DNA from: Caballeronia sordidicola
GTDB lineage: Bacteria; Pseudomonadota; Gammaproteobacteria; Burkholderiales; Burkholderiaceae
Reading direction: 5' to 3'
Assembly: GCF_000729995.1 (NCBI RefSeq)
Contig: NZ_JNFG01000010.1
Coordinates: 1 to 64,000, forward strand
DNA: 64,000 nt
The position numbers were made by a program, and so were the translations under genes. Below, piece by piece: positions 37,221 through 47,989 of the stretch. Within the stretch, counting starts at the first letter, position 1. Every line of letters begins with the position of its first letter. Under the pieces are notes generated by a model that did no database searches, had not been told where the DNA came from, and worked only from the letters and a program-made list of their open reading frames with translations.

Positions 37221-39152
37221 ATGGGACTACCTGCACCCGCTGCGACCGGCGCTGAGAACGTTGGTGAGCCCCAGCCGCATCGGCCGGCCGTGTTGGGCCT
37301 GGCGCTGGCTGCGCTTGGCGTGGTTTATGGCGACATCGGCACCAGTCCGTTGTACACCCTGCAAACGGTCTTCGATCCCGCCAACGGGTTGAAGCTGGAT
37401 CCCGGCAATGTGATCGGCATTGTCTCGCTGATCTTCTGGTCGCTGACGGTGGTCGTCTCGCTCAAGTACGTGACGCTCATCCTGCGCGCGAATAACCACG
37501 GCGAAGGCGGAATCATGGCGCTGCTGGCGCTTGCCGCGTCGTCGGTTGCGAGCCGTCCACGGCTTCGTCATACCCTGCTGGCCGTCGGTGTGATGGGTGC
37601 TGCACTGTTCTATGGCGATGGCGTGATTACGCCCGCCATATCAGTGCTGAGCGCGGTTGAAGGGCTGCAGGTCGCAACGCCGTTGCTCAAGCCCTATGTC
37701 ATCCCGATCACGCTGGCCGCGCTGATTACGTTGTTCATGATGCAAAAGCACGGGACGTCCGGTATTGGCGCGGTGTTCGGGCCGATCATGGTGGTGTGGT
37801 TCATCGTCATCGCCGGGGCGGGGCTCATCAAGATCATGAACGCGCCGCATATCCTGGTCGCGCTCAATCCGTTTGCGGGGCTGGCATTCTGCCTGCATCA
37901 CCGGTGGCTGGCGTTCGTCGCACTGGGGGCCGTCGTGCTGTCCTTGACGGGCGCTGAGGCGCTATATGCCGACATGGGTCATTTCGGCGCCCATCCGATC
38001 CGGCTCACCTGGTTCGGCCTGGTATTCCCGGCACTCGCATTGAATTACCTCGGACAGGGCGCGCTACTGCTGTCCGATCCGTCCGCTGTGCAAAATCCGT
38101 TCTATCGATTGTTCCCGGTGTGGTCGCTGTTTCCCATGGTCGTGTTGTCGACGATAGCCACGGTGATCGCCTCGCAAGCCGTGATTTCAGGCACCTATTC
38201 GATGACGAAGCAGGCGATGCAGCTAGGCTTCCTGCCGCGCATGAACGTGGTGTACACATCGGCGAAAGAGATAGGGCAGATCTACGTTCCGGGCATCAAC
38301 TGGACCTTGCTGGTCGCCGTGGTGGCGGCTGTGATCGGCTTCGGGTCATCGACTGCACTGGGGTCGGCTTACGGCATTGCCGTTACCGGCACCATGCTTA
38401 TCACGACCATGCTTACGTTCTTCGTGATTCGTTATGCATGGCATTACAACTGGTTTCTGTGCGTGGGCGCTACGGTGTTTTTCTTTGTGATCGATGCCAC
38501 GTTCTTCTCGGCCAATCTGCTCAAGATCACGCAGGGCGGGTGGTTCCCGCTCGTGATCGGGCTGCTCATGTTCGCCGTCATGACCACCTGGGGACGTGGA
38601 TGGGAAATCATGCTCGGGGAAGCCAAGGTACGGGCCGGGACGACGCCGCTCAAGCCGTTCCTGGAGTCGCTGCTGGCGCGTTCTCCTGTGCGGGTCAACG
38701 GGACGGCGATTTTCCTGTCGCCCGATCCTCATGGCGTGCCGCATGCGTTGATCAACAACCTCATGCATAACCAGGTGTTGCACCGGCGAGTGGTGTTCCT
38801 GACGGTGTCGAACAAAGAGGTCCCGTGGGTTGAAGAGAGCGAGCGTGTGTCGGTGCAATCGCTGTGTAGCGACTGCTATCACATCACGATCTCTTACGGC
38901 TTCAAGGACGAGGTCAACTTGCCGCGTGCCCTTGAAGCATGCAAGGCATACGGCCTGGTGTTCGAGCAGTCGGAGACGTCCTACTTCCTGAGCCGTGCGA
39001 CCGTGATACCGAAGCGCGAGAGGGAAAGGTGCATGGCCCTGTGGCGCGAGCGATTGTTCGGCGTCATGCTGCACAACGTCGGCAATGTATCGGCGTATCT
39101 CAAGCTGCCAACTAATCGCGTGGTCGAATTCGGATCGAAAGTGGAGATCTGA
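37221..39152 (+). CDS. kup: Kup-type potassium uptake transporter 2
   Basis: A 643-residue KUP transporter, paralogue of the one at 30981. It shares GVVYGDIGTSPLYTL, NHGEGGIMALLALAA, ALFYGDGVITPAISVLSAVEG and the C-terminal LPTNRVVEFGSKVEI. About 12 membrane helices precede a soluble C-terminal region. GGAGGAGA precedes the ATG. Its N-terminus is longer and Pro/Ala-rich, and its last soluble part differs clearly from copy 1, so the two are old paralogues, not a recent duplication. It is convergent with the 5-oxoprolinase gene. Confidence 0.94.
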   Translation: MGLPAPAATGAENVGEPQPHRPAVLGLALAALGVVYGDIGTSPLYTLQTVFDPANGLKLDPGNVIGIVSLIFWSLTVVVSLKYVTLILRANNHGEGGIMALLALAASSVASRPRLRHTLLAVGVMGAALFYGDGVITPAISVLSAVEGLQVATPLLKPYVIPITLAALITLFMMQKHGTSGIGAVFGPIMVVWFIVIAGAGLIKIMNAPHILVALNPFAGLAFCLHHRWLAFVALGAVVLSLTGAEALYADMGHFGAHPIRLTWFGLVFPALALNYLGQGALLLSDPSAVQNPFYRLFPVWSLFPMVVLSTIATVIASQAVISGTYSMTKQAMQLGFLPRMNVVYTSAKEIGQIYVPGINWTLLVAVVAAVIGFGSSTALGSAYGIAVTGTMLITTMLTFFVIRYAWHYNWFLCVGATVFFFVIDATFFSANLLKITQGGWFPLVIGLLMFAVMTTWGRGWEIMLGEAKVRAGTTPLKPFLESLLARSPVRVNGTAIFLSPDPHGVPHALINNLMHNQVLHRRVVFLTVSNKEVPWVEESERVSVQSLCSDCYHITISYGFKDEVNLPRALEACKAYGLVFEQSETSYFLSRATVIPKRERERCMALWRERLFGVMLHNVGNVSAYLKLPTNRVVEFGSKVEI

Positions 39153-39172
39153 GGTTTGCTTTCTTAGGTGCC

Positions 39173-39207
39173 GCTGTCCGCCTCGCTAATAGCTCGAGAC
39201 GGACAGC
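39173..39207. terminator. Hairpin between convergent kup 2 and 5-oxoprolinase genes
   Basis: Stem GCTGTCCG-x-CTCG pairing with CGAG-x-CGGACAGC (12 pairs, one internal mismatch) and a 9-base loop, placed between the two stops. It has no T run; it probably acts as a barrier or Rho-assisted stop in both directions. Confidence 0.5.
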
Positions 39208-39212
39208 AGGCA

Positions 39213-42200
39213 TCATCGCTCTTCGCCGTAGCCGCCACCGCCGGGAGTCTGAATGACGAAGACATCGTCGGGATTCATCTGCGACTGATGTCGCGCGCCG
39301 AAGGTCTCACGCTCCTTGCCCCCCCGCTCGTTCGACCCAGTTCATACCAAGCGCACCCGCCTTGCCGCCCGCCAATCCGAACGGCGCGACACGCCGCCGG
39401 TTGGAGAGGATCACCGCGGTCATCGGCGCGAGGAAACGTACCCTTCGCTCGGTGCCGTCGCCGCCTGTATGCAGTCCCGCACCGCCGCTGCCGCGGCGGA
39501 TGCGGAAGTCGTCGAGACGTACCGGAAAGCGCCACTCGAGCACTTCCGGGTCGGTCAGCCGCGAGTTCGTCATGTGCGTCTGGACCGCGCTGCAACCGTC
39601 AAAGGCAGGGCCGGCACCCGCGCCGCCGCAGATGGTCTCGTAGTACTGGAACTGCTCGTTGCCGAAGGTGAAGTTGTTCATCGTGCCCTGTGCGCCGGCC
39701 ATCACGCCGAGCGCGCCGTAGAGGGCGTCGGTGACAACTTGCGAGGTCTCGACATTACCCGCCACCACCGCTGCCGGATAGTGCGGATTGAGCATCGATC
39801 CCGCCGGAATGCGGATCTCGAGCGGCTTCAGGCAACCGGCGTTGAGCGGGATATCGTCGTCTACCAGCGTGCGGAACACATACAGCACCGCCGCCTTGCA
39901 GATCGCCGATGGCGCGTTGTAGTTGTTCGGTTGCTGCGCGCTCGTGCCCTCGAAATCGATCACGGCCGACCGCGCTTCGCGGTTGATCGATACCGCCACC
40001 ACGATCTTCGCGCCGTCGTCGAGCGCGTATTCGAAACGGCCGTCCTTGAGCACGGAAAGCGTGCGCCGCACGACTTCTTCCGCGTTGTCCTGCACGTGCT
40101 GCATATAAGCACGCACCACATCCAGACCGAACTGCCCGCACATGCGTTCAAGCTCCTGCGCGCCCTTCGTGCAAGCGGCAACTTGCGCACGCAGATCGGC
40201 CAGGTTCTGCTCGACGTTGCGTACCGGATACTGGCCGGAAGTCAGCAGGTCGCGTATTTCACGTTCGAGAAAACGCCCTTGCGCCACGAGTTGAATGTTG
40301 TCGAGCAACACGCCTTCCTGGTCTACGTGCGTGGAATCCGGCGGCATGGAGCCGGGCGTGATGCCGCCGATATCCGCATGGTGTCCGCGCGCCGCGACAT
40401 AGAAGGTCGGTGTGGAGCTGGCATCGACGAACACCGGCATGATGACGGTCACGTCCGGCAAATGCGTACCGCCTGCGTACGGTGCGTTGAGCACGTAGAC
40501 ATCGCCGGCTTGCATGGTGCCCGCACGCCGGTCGATGATTGTCTGCACACTTTCGCCCATCGACCCGAGATGCACCGGCATATGCGGCGCGTTGGCGATC
40601 AGGTTGCCGCCGGTGTCGAAGAGCGCGCACGAAAAGTCGAGACGTTCCTTGATATTCACCGAGTACGACGTGTTAGCGAGCGTCACGCCCATCTGTTCGG
40701 CAATCGACATGAACAGGTTATTGAACACTTCAAGCAGCACAGGGTCCGCCTGCGTACCTGCAGCATGTCGATTGACGAGCGCGGTCGTTCGTTCAACCAC
40801 GAGATGATTGTGCTTGCTGACCACGACTTGCCAGCCGGGTTCGATCACGGTCGTTCCGGTACGCTCGTTGACGATCGCCGGGCCGTCGATACGCGCGCCG
40901 GGCGCCAGCGCATCGCGATCGAAGACAGGGGTATCGCGCCATTCACCGCCCGAGAAAATGCGCGTGGTCGCAAGCGCTTCCGGATTCATCGATGCATGCT
41001 CGGCCAGCGGCCATTGTTCGTCTTCAGCGTCCTGCGTGCGGCCGATGGCTTCGACCGCGACCGCTTCGATGATCAGCGTCTTGTTCGGCATGAGGAAGCC
41101 ATAACGCGTACGATACAAACGCTCGAACGTCGCAACGATACTTGCCGGTTCCGTCGAGAAGTTGATTTCAAGCGCGGTGTCGGTGCCGTCGTATTTGATA
41201 TGCAGCGTGCGCCGCAACGCGATGTTATCGACGGGAATGCGTTGCTCGGCAACTTCGTTTTGCGCTGCTGTTTCCAGTGGTCCGAACGTGTGACCGCAAG
41301 CTGCGAGCGCTTCGCGATCAAGCGGTGTTTCAAGCGCTTGCTGCCGCAGTGCGCGGACATCGGCGAGACCCATGCCGTAGGCCGACAGAACGCCCGCCAG
41401 CGGATGGATGAACACGCGCGACATGCCGAGCGCGTCAGCGACGAGGCACGCATGCTGACCGCCCGCGCCGCCAAAACACGCGAGCGTGTAGTGCGTGACG
41501 TCGTAGCCGCGCTGCACGGAAATCTGCTTGATCGCGTTCGCCATGTTCTCGACTGCGATCTTCAGGAAGCCTTCCGCAATTTCTTCAGGCGTTCGCGCGA
41601 CGCCGGTCGCGGCTGCCACCGCCGCTGCCACCTCCGCGAACTTGCGTTGCACGACATCGGCGTCGAGCGGCAGGTCGCCGTCCGGCCCGAACACGTGCGG
41701 GAACCAGCGCGCGCTGATCTTGCCGGTCATCACGTTGCAGTCGGTTACGGTCAGCGGGCCACCGCGCCGGTACGAAGCCGGTCCGGGATTCGCGCCCGCG
41801 CTTTGCGGCCCGACGCGAAAACGCGCGCCGTCGAAGCTGCAGATCGAGCCGCCGCCCGCCGCAACCGTATGGATCTTCATCATGGGCGCACGGATGCGCA
41901 CGCCGGCCACTTCGGTGGCGAACTCGCGCTCGTACTCGCCGGCGTAGTGCGTGACGTCGGTGGATGTGCCGCCCATGTCGAAGCCGATGATCTTGTCGAA
42001 GCCCGCGAGTTTCGATACCTGCGCTGCTCCTACGATGCCACCCGCTGGTCCCGACAGGATCGCATCCTTGCCCTGGAAACGATGGGCATCGGTGAGGCCG
42101 CCATTGCTCTGCATGAATTGCAGCGGCACTGCACCCAGATCGGCTTCAACCTGCCCGACATAGCGGCGCAGGATGGGTGAGAGGTATGCGTCGACTACAG

Positions 42201-42846
42201 TGGTGTCACCCCGCGAGACCAGCTTCATCAGCGGGCTGACTTCGTGGCTGACGGAGATCTGCGTAAAACCGATTTGCTCCGCAAGCTCCTTGAGCTTTTG
42301 TTCATGCGCGGTGTAACGGTAGCCATGCATCAATACGATTGCGCAGGACCGGATGCCGTTATCGAAGGCGCTTTGCAACGCTTGGCGAGCCTGCTCGACG
42401 TCGAGTTCCCGCACGACTTCACCGCGTGCGCCGATCCGCTCATCGATTTCAACAACTTGCTCGTACAGGAGCGTCGGCAATTCAATGTTTCGCACGAATA
42501 GCTTCGGCCGGCTTTGATACGCGATGCGCAGGGCATCGGCGAAGCCTTTCGTGATAGCGAGCAGCGTTGGCGCGCCCTTGCGTTCGAGCAGCGCGTTCGT
42601 GGCTACTGTGGTGCCCATCCGTACGCTATCGATTAGCTCGGCGGGCACGGCTTCGTGGTTTGCGATGCCCAGCAGCTCGCGGATGCCATGCACAGCGGAG
42701 TCGCGATATCGCTCGGGGTTCTCTGACAACACCTTATGCGTGACGATGCGGCCATCGGGGCGGCGCGCGACGATGTCGGTGAAGGTGCCTCCGCGGTCGA
42801 TCCAGAATTGCCAGCGGCGGTCGTGGGAGGGATTTGTCTGGGACAT
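39213..42846 (-). CDS. 5-oxoprolinase (HyuA-HyuB fusion), frameshifted near the C-terminus
   Basis: ATP-dependent 5-oxoprolinase turns 5-oxo-L-proline into L-glutamate. The first half is HyuA/HydA-like, with [18 protein letters not shown] at residue 15, [15 protein letters not shown] near 290 and [10 protein letters not shown] near 340. The second half is HyuB-like from about 690 ([18 protein letters not shown]). The open frame stops at 39307 after 1179 residues. The next frame from 39306 to 39213 encodes the rest of the family's usual tail, including [18 protein letters not shown]. The break is at a run of seven C (39319-39325); six would restore a protein of about 1210 residues. Either a real indel or a sequencing slip. 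Confidence 0.9.
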
Positions 42847-42927
42847 GGGAGTGGTCCTGTTGTAAAGGATAACTTAGGAAGGGCGGGGTGCTCGCGCCGG
42901 TGGACGGAGGTGGATTGGTGCCCGGTT

Positions 42928-43196
42928 GCTAGGTTTTGCGTTAGCGGTCGGAGTCAGTGCCGGGTTGCTGCTTTCGGCGTTAGTGGTCTGCTTGAGTTGG
43001 CTTTTTTCTTTATCACTATTAGCCACTGTGCGTGGCGGCACGTCATTTCTTTGTCCAAAGCGACAAAGAAACGAAGCAAAGAAAACGCTTTCAGAACGAG
43101 GGCTCATAAGTTGACCTAGCGTGCAGTTTCCACGTTTTTGGCACCCCAAAAGCACGGTGCTCGCCAGAATGGAGGATGTGTGAAACCCTCCTTCTC
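42928..43196 (+). repeat. Long inverted repeat, left arm
   Basis: A 269-bp segment that recurs in inverse orientation at 43583-43852 with very high identity over its core. It includes the stretch CACTGTGCGTGGCGGCACG and a small hairpin around TTTGTCCAAAGCGACAAAG. It contains short unrelated-looking frames of the kind often called hypothetical proteins in Burkholderiales; I treat them as repeat sequence, not genes. A few tandem fragments of GCGGTCGGAGTCA type sit at the outer edge. Confidence 0.85.
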
Positions 43197-43582
43197 CGAA
43201 CACGGATACCCACACGCTTCGCCACCAGTGATTGAACCTGCCCAAGGGACACCCCGCGCTATCCGCGGACAACCACCTAACAATTTGTATGCATCCCGAA
43301 CCACGTCGCCAACCCGCTAAGAAACAAAGCCCCTAGAATGCATGAGGCCGTACCGCACGAATAACACTGTGAGTCGCACAATCAAAACCACCAAAATATA
43401 TAGCGGTATGCGTCGGGTCGTGTGGCCAACGAAGATAACAGCGCAGATTACTCAGCAGCACAGACTACTAAACCAATCTCCGAAAAATGGAGCCGTAAAT
43501 ACGCGTAAGGCCGTGTTGGTTCTTTGGCAATGGTGCTTGCCCGAGAGCGTACGGGGCGAAGCGTGTGCGTGTAAGAATTCGC
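43197..43582. other. Spacer between inverted repeat arms
   Basis: 386 bp, visibly AT-richer than the flanks, without a recognisable gene, transposase fragment or RNA. Frames crossing from the spacer into the arms (for example 43342-43851 rightward) are repeat-derived and lack ribosome sites. Confidence 0.5.
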
Positions 43583-43852
43583 GAGAAGGAGGGTTTCACA
43601 CATCCGTCGTTCTGGCGAGCACCGTGCTTTTGGGGTGCCAAAAACGCGGAAACTGCACGCTGGGTCAACTTATGAGCCCTCGTTCTGAAAGCGTTTTCTT
43701 TGCTTCGTTTCTTTGTCGCTTTGGACAAAGAAATGACGTGCCGCCACGCACAGTGGCTAATAGTGATAAAGAGAATATCCGACTCATGCAGACCGCTAAC
43801 ACTGAAAGCAGCAACCCGGCATTGACTCCGACCGCTACCGCAGGAACCTAGC
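43583..43852 (-). repeat. Long inverted repeat, right arm
   Basis: A 270-bp inverted copy of 42928-43196. Identity is almost complete over about 43600-43760 and lower at the outer end. The arms could form a large cruciform or an mRNA stem, and they offer a substrate for inversion of the spacer. Confidence 0.85.
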
Positions 43853-43923
43853 ACCCGGCACTGACTTCGACCACTACCCCCCCGTCCACCAGTGCGAACA
43901 CCCCACCCCTCCGCGAGCAAAAT

Positions 43924-45228
43924 CTAAGAAACAAGCTTAGCGCCACGCGTCTCCGGCAACGTCAACGCCGCCAAAATCACCACGCCATAGGCCGCAGCCG
44001 CGAACGTCCCAATCGCGATGCCCAAGGACATTTTCTGCGCGACAAAACCGATCAGGAAAGGAAACGTCGCGCCGACAGCACGGCCGAAGTTGTAGCAAAA
44101 GCCCTGACCAGAACCACGTATCCGTGTAGGAAACAACTCGGTCATGAACGCGCCCATGCCGGCAAAGATCCCCGACGCAAAAAAGCCAAGCGGAAAGCCA
44201 AGGATCAGGAGCAAGGTGTTGCTCATCGGCACACGGGTGTAGACCAGCGCGATGATCATGGAAGCCAGCGAAAACACGATGAAGTTAAGTCGTCTGCCGA
44301 AGCGGTCGCTGAGAAATGCGCCACACAGGTACCCCGCATACGATCCAGCGATCACCACGGCGAGATAGCCGCCAGTGCCGACTACGCTCAGGTGCTGCTC
44401 GGTCTTCAGGTACGTCGGCAACCACGTAGTAATGGCGTAATAGCCGCCCTGCGTGCCGGTCGCGAGAATGGCCGTGCGCAGCGTGGTGAACCAGATACCG
44501 GGGCCGAAGATTTCGAGGAACGAGCTGCGGTCATTGGTTTCCAGTTCGCGTTGTTTTTGCGCCTTGTGGACTTCGGGCTCGTCGACAAGACGGCGGATCA
44601 TGATCACGAACGGCGCGGGCAAGATCCCGAGCGCGAACAGTGCGCGCCATGCGATGTCGCCGGGGAGAAACGAAAACACCAGCGTATAGAGACCAGCGGC
44701 GACCGCCCAACCAATTGCCCAACCCGCCTGCACCATGCCCACTGCCTTGCCTCGATCGCGCGGGCGGATGACCTCGCCGATCAATACAGCGCCCGCTGTC
44801 CACTCGCCACCGAAGCCAAAGCCCATCAAGCCGCGTGCAACCAGCAACTGCGAGTAATTCTGAGCAAACGCGCAGACGAGCGTGAAGAACGCGAACCATA
44901 GAATAGTGATTTGCAGCGTCTTCACTCGGCCGATGCGATCCGAGAGAATGCCTGCCACCCAACCGCCGAGCGCGGACGTCAGCAACGTCACCGTTCCGAT
45001 CAACCCGGCTTCGCCCTTGCTCAACCCCCAGGTTGCAATCAGGGTGGGGATCACGAAGCTTAGGAACTGCGTGTCCATGGCGTCGAGTCCATAGCCTATC
45101 TTGCAGCTCCAGAACGCGCGCTTCTCGCTTGGGGTCGTGTGTTTATACCAGCCGAACATGCCGCTGCTGGCGGGTTCATCGGGCAGCGCTTCAACTTGCG
45201 TGCTCGCATAGTGGGCTTCGGTATTCAT
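43924..45228 (-). CDS. MFS transporter (carboxylate/aromatic acid type)
   Basis: A 434-residue major facilitator with about 12 helices. The charged loop AGILSDRIGRVKTLQI between helices 2 and 3 and ARGLMGFGFGGEWTAGAVLI (NanT/JEN/AAHS-like) are typical of carboxylate and sialic-acid:H+ symporters. GGAG lies upstream of the start. The DUF1445 gene begins upstream with a 29-bp gap, so they form an operon. Because of the nearby 5-oxoprolinase, the cargo may be 5-oxoproline or a related amino-acid derivative; that is inference. Confidence 0.87.
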   Translation of the reverse strand: MNTEAHYASTQVEALPDEPASSGMFGWYKHTTPSEKRAFWSCKIGYGLDAMDTQFLSFVIPTLIATWGLSKGEAGLIGTVTLLTSALGGWVAGILSDRIGRVKTLQITILWFAFFTLVCAFAQNYSQLLVARGLMGFGFGGEWTAGAVLIGEVIRPRDRGKAVGMVQAGWAIGWAVAAGLYTLVFSFLPGDIAWRALFALGILPAPFVIMIRRLVDEPEVHKAQKQRELETNDRSSFLEIFGPGIWFTTLRTAILATGTQGGYYAITTWLPTYLKTEQHLSVVGTGGYLAVVIAGSYAGYLCGAFLSDRFGRRLNFIVFSLASMIIALVYTRVPMSNTLLLILGFPLGFFASGIFAGMGAFMTELFPTRIRGSGQGFCYNFGRAVGATFPFLIGFVAQKMSLGIAIGTFAAAAYGVVILAALTLPETRGAKLVS

Positions 45229-45257
45229 GGCTTTCTCCAGGGTTCGTGAGCGTGCGC

Positions 45258-46028
45258 TCAGAGCACAGCGAGCGATGAGTTGGGGATGTCGGTCATGAGC
45301 ATGTGACCCGGCCGATGCGCAATGGCGAACGGCAGCCGCGCGCTTTCAATGGCGCTTTGCGGCGTCACACCGCACGCCCAGAACACGGGTATTTCGTGTT
45401 CATGGATCGAGACCGGTTGACCGTAATCGGGCTGCATCAAGTCTTCAATACCGAGCACCGCCGGGCTGCCCAGATGCACCGGTGCACCGTGCACCGAAGG
45501 AAACCGGCTCGTGATCTGGACAGCGCGCACCGCATGCGCGCCGCTCATGGGACGCATGGAGACGACCAGCTTGCCGCCGAACGGCCCGGCCGCCTGGTTG
45601 GAAATGTTCGTCCGGAACATCGGCACGTTGACGCCCTCATCGACGTGCCGTAACGGAATACGTTCGCGCCCCAGCATCTGTTCGAATGAAAACGAGCAGC
45701 CGATGGCAAACACCACCAGATCGTCGCGCCAGAGTTCGACGATATCGCCCGGCTGCTCGCACAACACGCCGTCGCGATACACGTTATAGCCGGGAACGTC
45801 GGTGCGGATATCGAGGTCTCGGCCCAGCGCAGGGACGTTCCACTCACCGGGTTCACCCACGCCGAGCAGCGGGCACGCCTTGGGGTTGCGCACGCAAAAA
45901 CGCAGGAAATCCTCTGCATAAGCGCTTGGGATGACGGCGAGATTGGCTTGCGCGAACTCGCCGCAGTGACCGGCCGTCGGACCGGTAAAACGCTTGCTGC
46001 GGACTTGCTGGCGGAAAAGGTGCGGCAT
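45258..46028 (-). CDS. DUF1445 putative hydro-lyase (YcsI / D-glutamate cyclase-related)
   Basis: A 256-residue protein of the DUF1445 family, close in length to YcsI. Conserved parts are [15 protein letters not shown] sequence near residue 20, [12 protein letters not shown] near 52, [13 protein letters not shown] near 75, [14 protein letters not shown] near 107 and [12 protein letters not shown] near 218 with two conserved Cys. The same domain forms part of mammalian D-glutamate cyclase, which interconverts D-glutamate and 5-oxo-D-proline; bacterial members are annotated as hydro-lyases. GAGGGA precedes the ATG. It is first in an operon with the MFS gene. Confidence 0.88.
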   Translation of the reverse strand: MPHLFRQQVRSKRFTGPTAGHCGEFAQANLAVIPSAYAEDFLRFCVRNPKACPLLGVGEPGEWNVPALGRDLDIRTDVPGYNVYRDGVLCEQPGDIVELWRDDLVVFAIGCSFSFEQMLGRERIPLRHVDEGVNVPMFRTNISNQAAGPFGGKLVVSMRPMSGAHAVRAVQITSRFPSVHGAPVHLGSPAVLGIEDLMQPDYGQPVSIHEHEIPVFWACGVTPQSAIESARLPFAIAHRPGHMLMTDIPNSSLAVL

Positions 46029-46432
46029 GGTTCAGGTCCCTCACGAATGCAATGAAATGGCGATGAAGCAAGTGATGGGATGCAGGTTAGGGTCGAAAAA
46101 AAAGCGGCGCCAGCGAGTAATTCCGCTCGTATGCGTTAAGGTTTTCTTAACAGTTTCGTGCGGGTTTTCACGTAGCGGGTTTTGGCTCAAGGCACTAGAC
46201 AAATAGGCGCAAAGCAAGGCTGCATGCCTTTTTCCGCGATGTTTTGACGTGCTGACGCCCGCAGGCCGGCGTGCATTTTTTGCTAGGAAATGCACGGCAA
46301 AAATCATCGATCACGCAGGCGCATTTTTTTGGCGGAGTTAATAATTCCTCCGGGCTGCCGTTAAGCGAACCAGCGGGCTCGTTCTCCCGCGCCTCTCCTG
46401 ACCGCCGTTCCTTTCAACTGGAAAACAAAAAA
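46029..46432. other. Divergent intergenic region before the chemoreceptor gene
   Basis: About 400 bp between the DUF1445 and chemoreceptor genes. It holds an inverted repeat GTGCATTT...AAATGCAC (46271-46295), a small hairpin AAGGC-TGCAT-GCCTT followed by T (46216-46233), and a flagellar-type promoter candidate listed separately. Confidence 0.4.
46338..46364 (+). promoter_or_regulatory. Candidate FliA (sigma-28) promoter
   Basis: TTAATAAT, 11 bases, then GCCGTTAA. The -10 half is one base off the flagellar consensus GCCGATAA with the expected spacing; the -35 half is a weak match. It lies 69 bp before the chemoreceptor start codon, and sigma-28 control is usual for such genes. Confidence 0.4.
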
Positions 46433-47989
46433 ATGAACCGTCTGTCCTTGCGTCAGAAGTTATGGATGCCGCTGATTCTGTCGTGGTTCGGCCTTCTGAC
46501 GCTGACCGTCTGGCACGCTTACCAGACGCGTGACCTGCAGTTGTCAGAGCGTCACCGCGATCTGGGCGATATTGTCTCGATGTCGTATTCAATCGCCGCC
46601 GGCCTCGACAAGCTGGCGCAGAGCGGCAAGATGTCCGTCGACGCCGCGAAGCAGGAAGCCATCGCGCGGATCGGCGACCTGCGGTACGACGGCGGCGGGT
46701 ACGTGACTATCGTCGGGGCGAATTCGGTCATGATCATGCATCCGATCAGCCCGAAGCTGGACGGCAAAGACATGTCGGACTGGAAGGACGCGAAGGGCAA
46801 CCCGCTCTACAAGGCCATCGCCGCGGCGGGCAGTTCCGCGGAAGGCGCGGGGTTCCTCGAATACTGGTGGCCGAAGCCGGGCGAGACCGAACCGAGTTCG
46901 AAGCTGGGCTATACGAAACGCTACAAGCCGTGGGACTGGGACATGATCGCCGGCACGTATCAGGACGACATCCAGGCGGCGTTCTATCGCACGCTCTTGC
47001 ATTCGTTCCTGATGCTGTTCGCACTCGGCGCGGCTATTTCGCTGTTTGCATCGCTGGCAATCAAGAGCGTGCGCCGCTCGCTTGGCGGTGAACCTGCCGA
47101 CGCCGCGCAACTCGCGCGGCAGATAGCATCGGGCGACCTGACGGGGCGTATCGATGTGACGGCCGGCGATACGCATAGCGTTATCTCAGCGATTGCCCAT
47201 ACGCGCGATAGCCTGGCGGGCACGGTATCGCGCGTGAAGGACGCGGCCGATGCCATCAAGCTTGCCGCCGCGGAAATTGCCAGCGGCAACGCGGACCTGT
47301 CGAGCCGCACCGAGCAGCAGGCAGCGGCGCTGCAGGAGACCGCGGCGGCCATGGACGAGATCACGACCACGGTCCGGGCGAATGCCGATAACGCGTCGCA
47401 AGCAAGTCAGGTTGCGGCAAGCGCGTCGGCGCAGGCGCTGCGAGGCGGCAACGTGGTGAATGACGTGGTCGAGAACGTGCGCGCAATTGCAACGAGCTCG
47501 AAGCAAGTTGCCGAGATCACGGCGGTGATCGACGGCATTGCATTTCAGACGAATATTCTTGCGCTGAACGCGGCGGTTGAAGCGGCGCGGGCCGGTGAAA
47601 ACGGCCGTGGTTTTGCGGTGGTGGCGGGCGAAGTGCGCAGCCTCGCGCAACGCAGCGCGGCTGCGGCAAAAGAGATCCGCGTGCTGGTCGATACCTCGCT
47701 GACGCAGATCGAAAGCGGCGCGGGACTCGCCGAAAACGCGGGCAAGGCAATGGCCGATATCGTCACGGCGGTCAAACGCGTGACATCGATTGTGGAGGAC
47801 ATTGCTACTGCGTCGAGCCAGCAGAGCGTGGGGATTGAAGAGGTCAACCGAGCCATCGCGCAGATGGACGGCACCACGCAACAGAACGCGGCGCTGGTCG
47901 AGCAGGCCGCAGCGGCAGCGAGTTCGATGAACGATCAGGCCCTCCGCCTGGGTGACGCCATGCAGTCGTTCCGGCTGACGCCTGCATGA
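46433..47989 (+). CDS. Methyl-accepting chemotaxis protein with a Cache sensor
   Basis: A 518-residue chemoreceptor. Membrane helix 1 spans about 10-28. A periplasmic single-Cache domain follows (about 35-185, with [21 protein letters not shown] and [18 protein letters not shown]). Helix 2 is about 190-212, then HAMP and a long methylation/signalling coiled coil whose tip [20 protein letters not shown] begins near 369. It has no C-terminal CheR-binding pentapeptide. I start at ATG 46433; the frame is open farther upstream but reads as leader. The stop overlaps the LysR start. Cache domains of this form often bind small carboxylates. Confidence 0.92.
   Translation: MNRLSLRQKLWMPLILSWFGLLTLTVWHAYQTRDLQLSERHRDLGDIVSMSYSIAAGLDKLAQSGKMSVDAAKQEAIARIGDLRYDGGGYVTIVGANSVMIMHPISPKLDGKDMSDWKDAKGNPLYKAIAAAGSSAEGAGFLEYWWPKPGETEPSSKLGYTKRYKPWDWDMIAGTYQDDIQAAFYRTLLHSFLMLFALGAAISLFASLAIKSVRRSLGGEPADAAQLARQIASGDLTGRIDVTAGDTHSVISAIAHTRDSLAGTVSRVKDAADAIKLAAAEIASGNADLSSRTEQQAAALQETAAAMDEITTTVRANADNASQASQVAASASAQALRGGNVVNDVVENVRAIATSSKQVAEITAVIDGIAFQTNILALNAAVEAARAGENGRGFAVVAGEVRSLAQRSAAAAKEIRVLVDTSLTQIESGAGLAENAGKAMADIVTAVKRVTSIVEDIATASSQQSVGIEEVNRAIAQMDGTTQQNAALVEQAAAAASSMNDQALRLGDAMQSFRLTPA

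Noticed and set aside
39316..42180. Long rightward open frame opposite the 5-oxoprolinase gene
   Set aside because: Antisense shadow; the translation is Arg/His-rich and motif-free, and the leftward frame is a clear enzyme.
42874..43272. Leftward frame of 132 residues in the inverted-repeat arm
   Set aside because: It is made mainly of repeat sequence, has no ribosome site, and its core reappears in the other arm; I annotate the repeat instead.
43342..43851. Rightward frame of 169 residues across spacer and right arm
   Set aside because: Same repeat-derived core joined to unrelated spacer sequence; not a credible gene.
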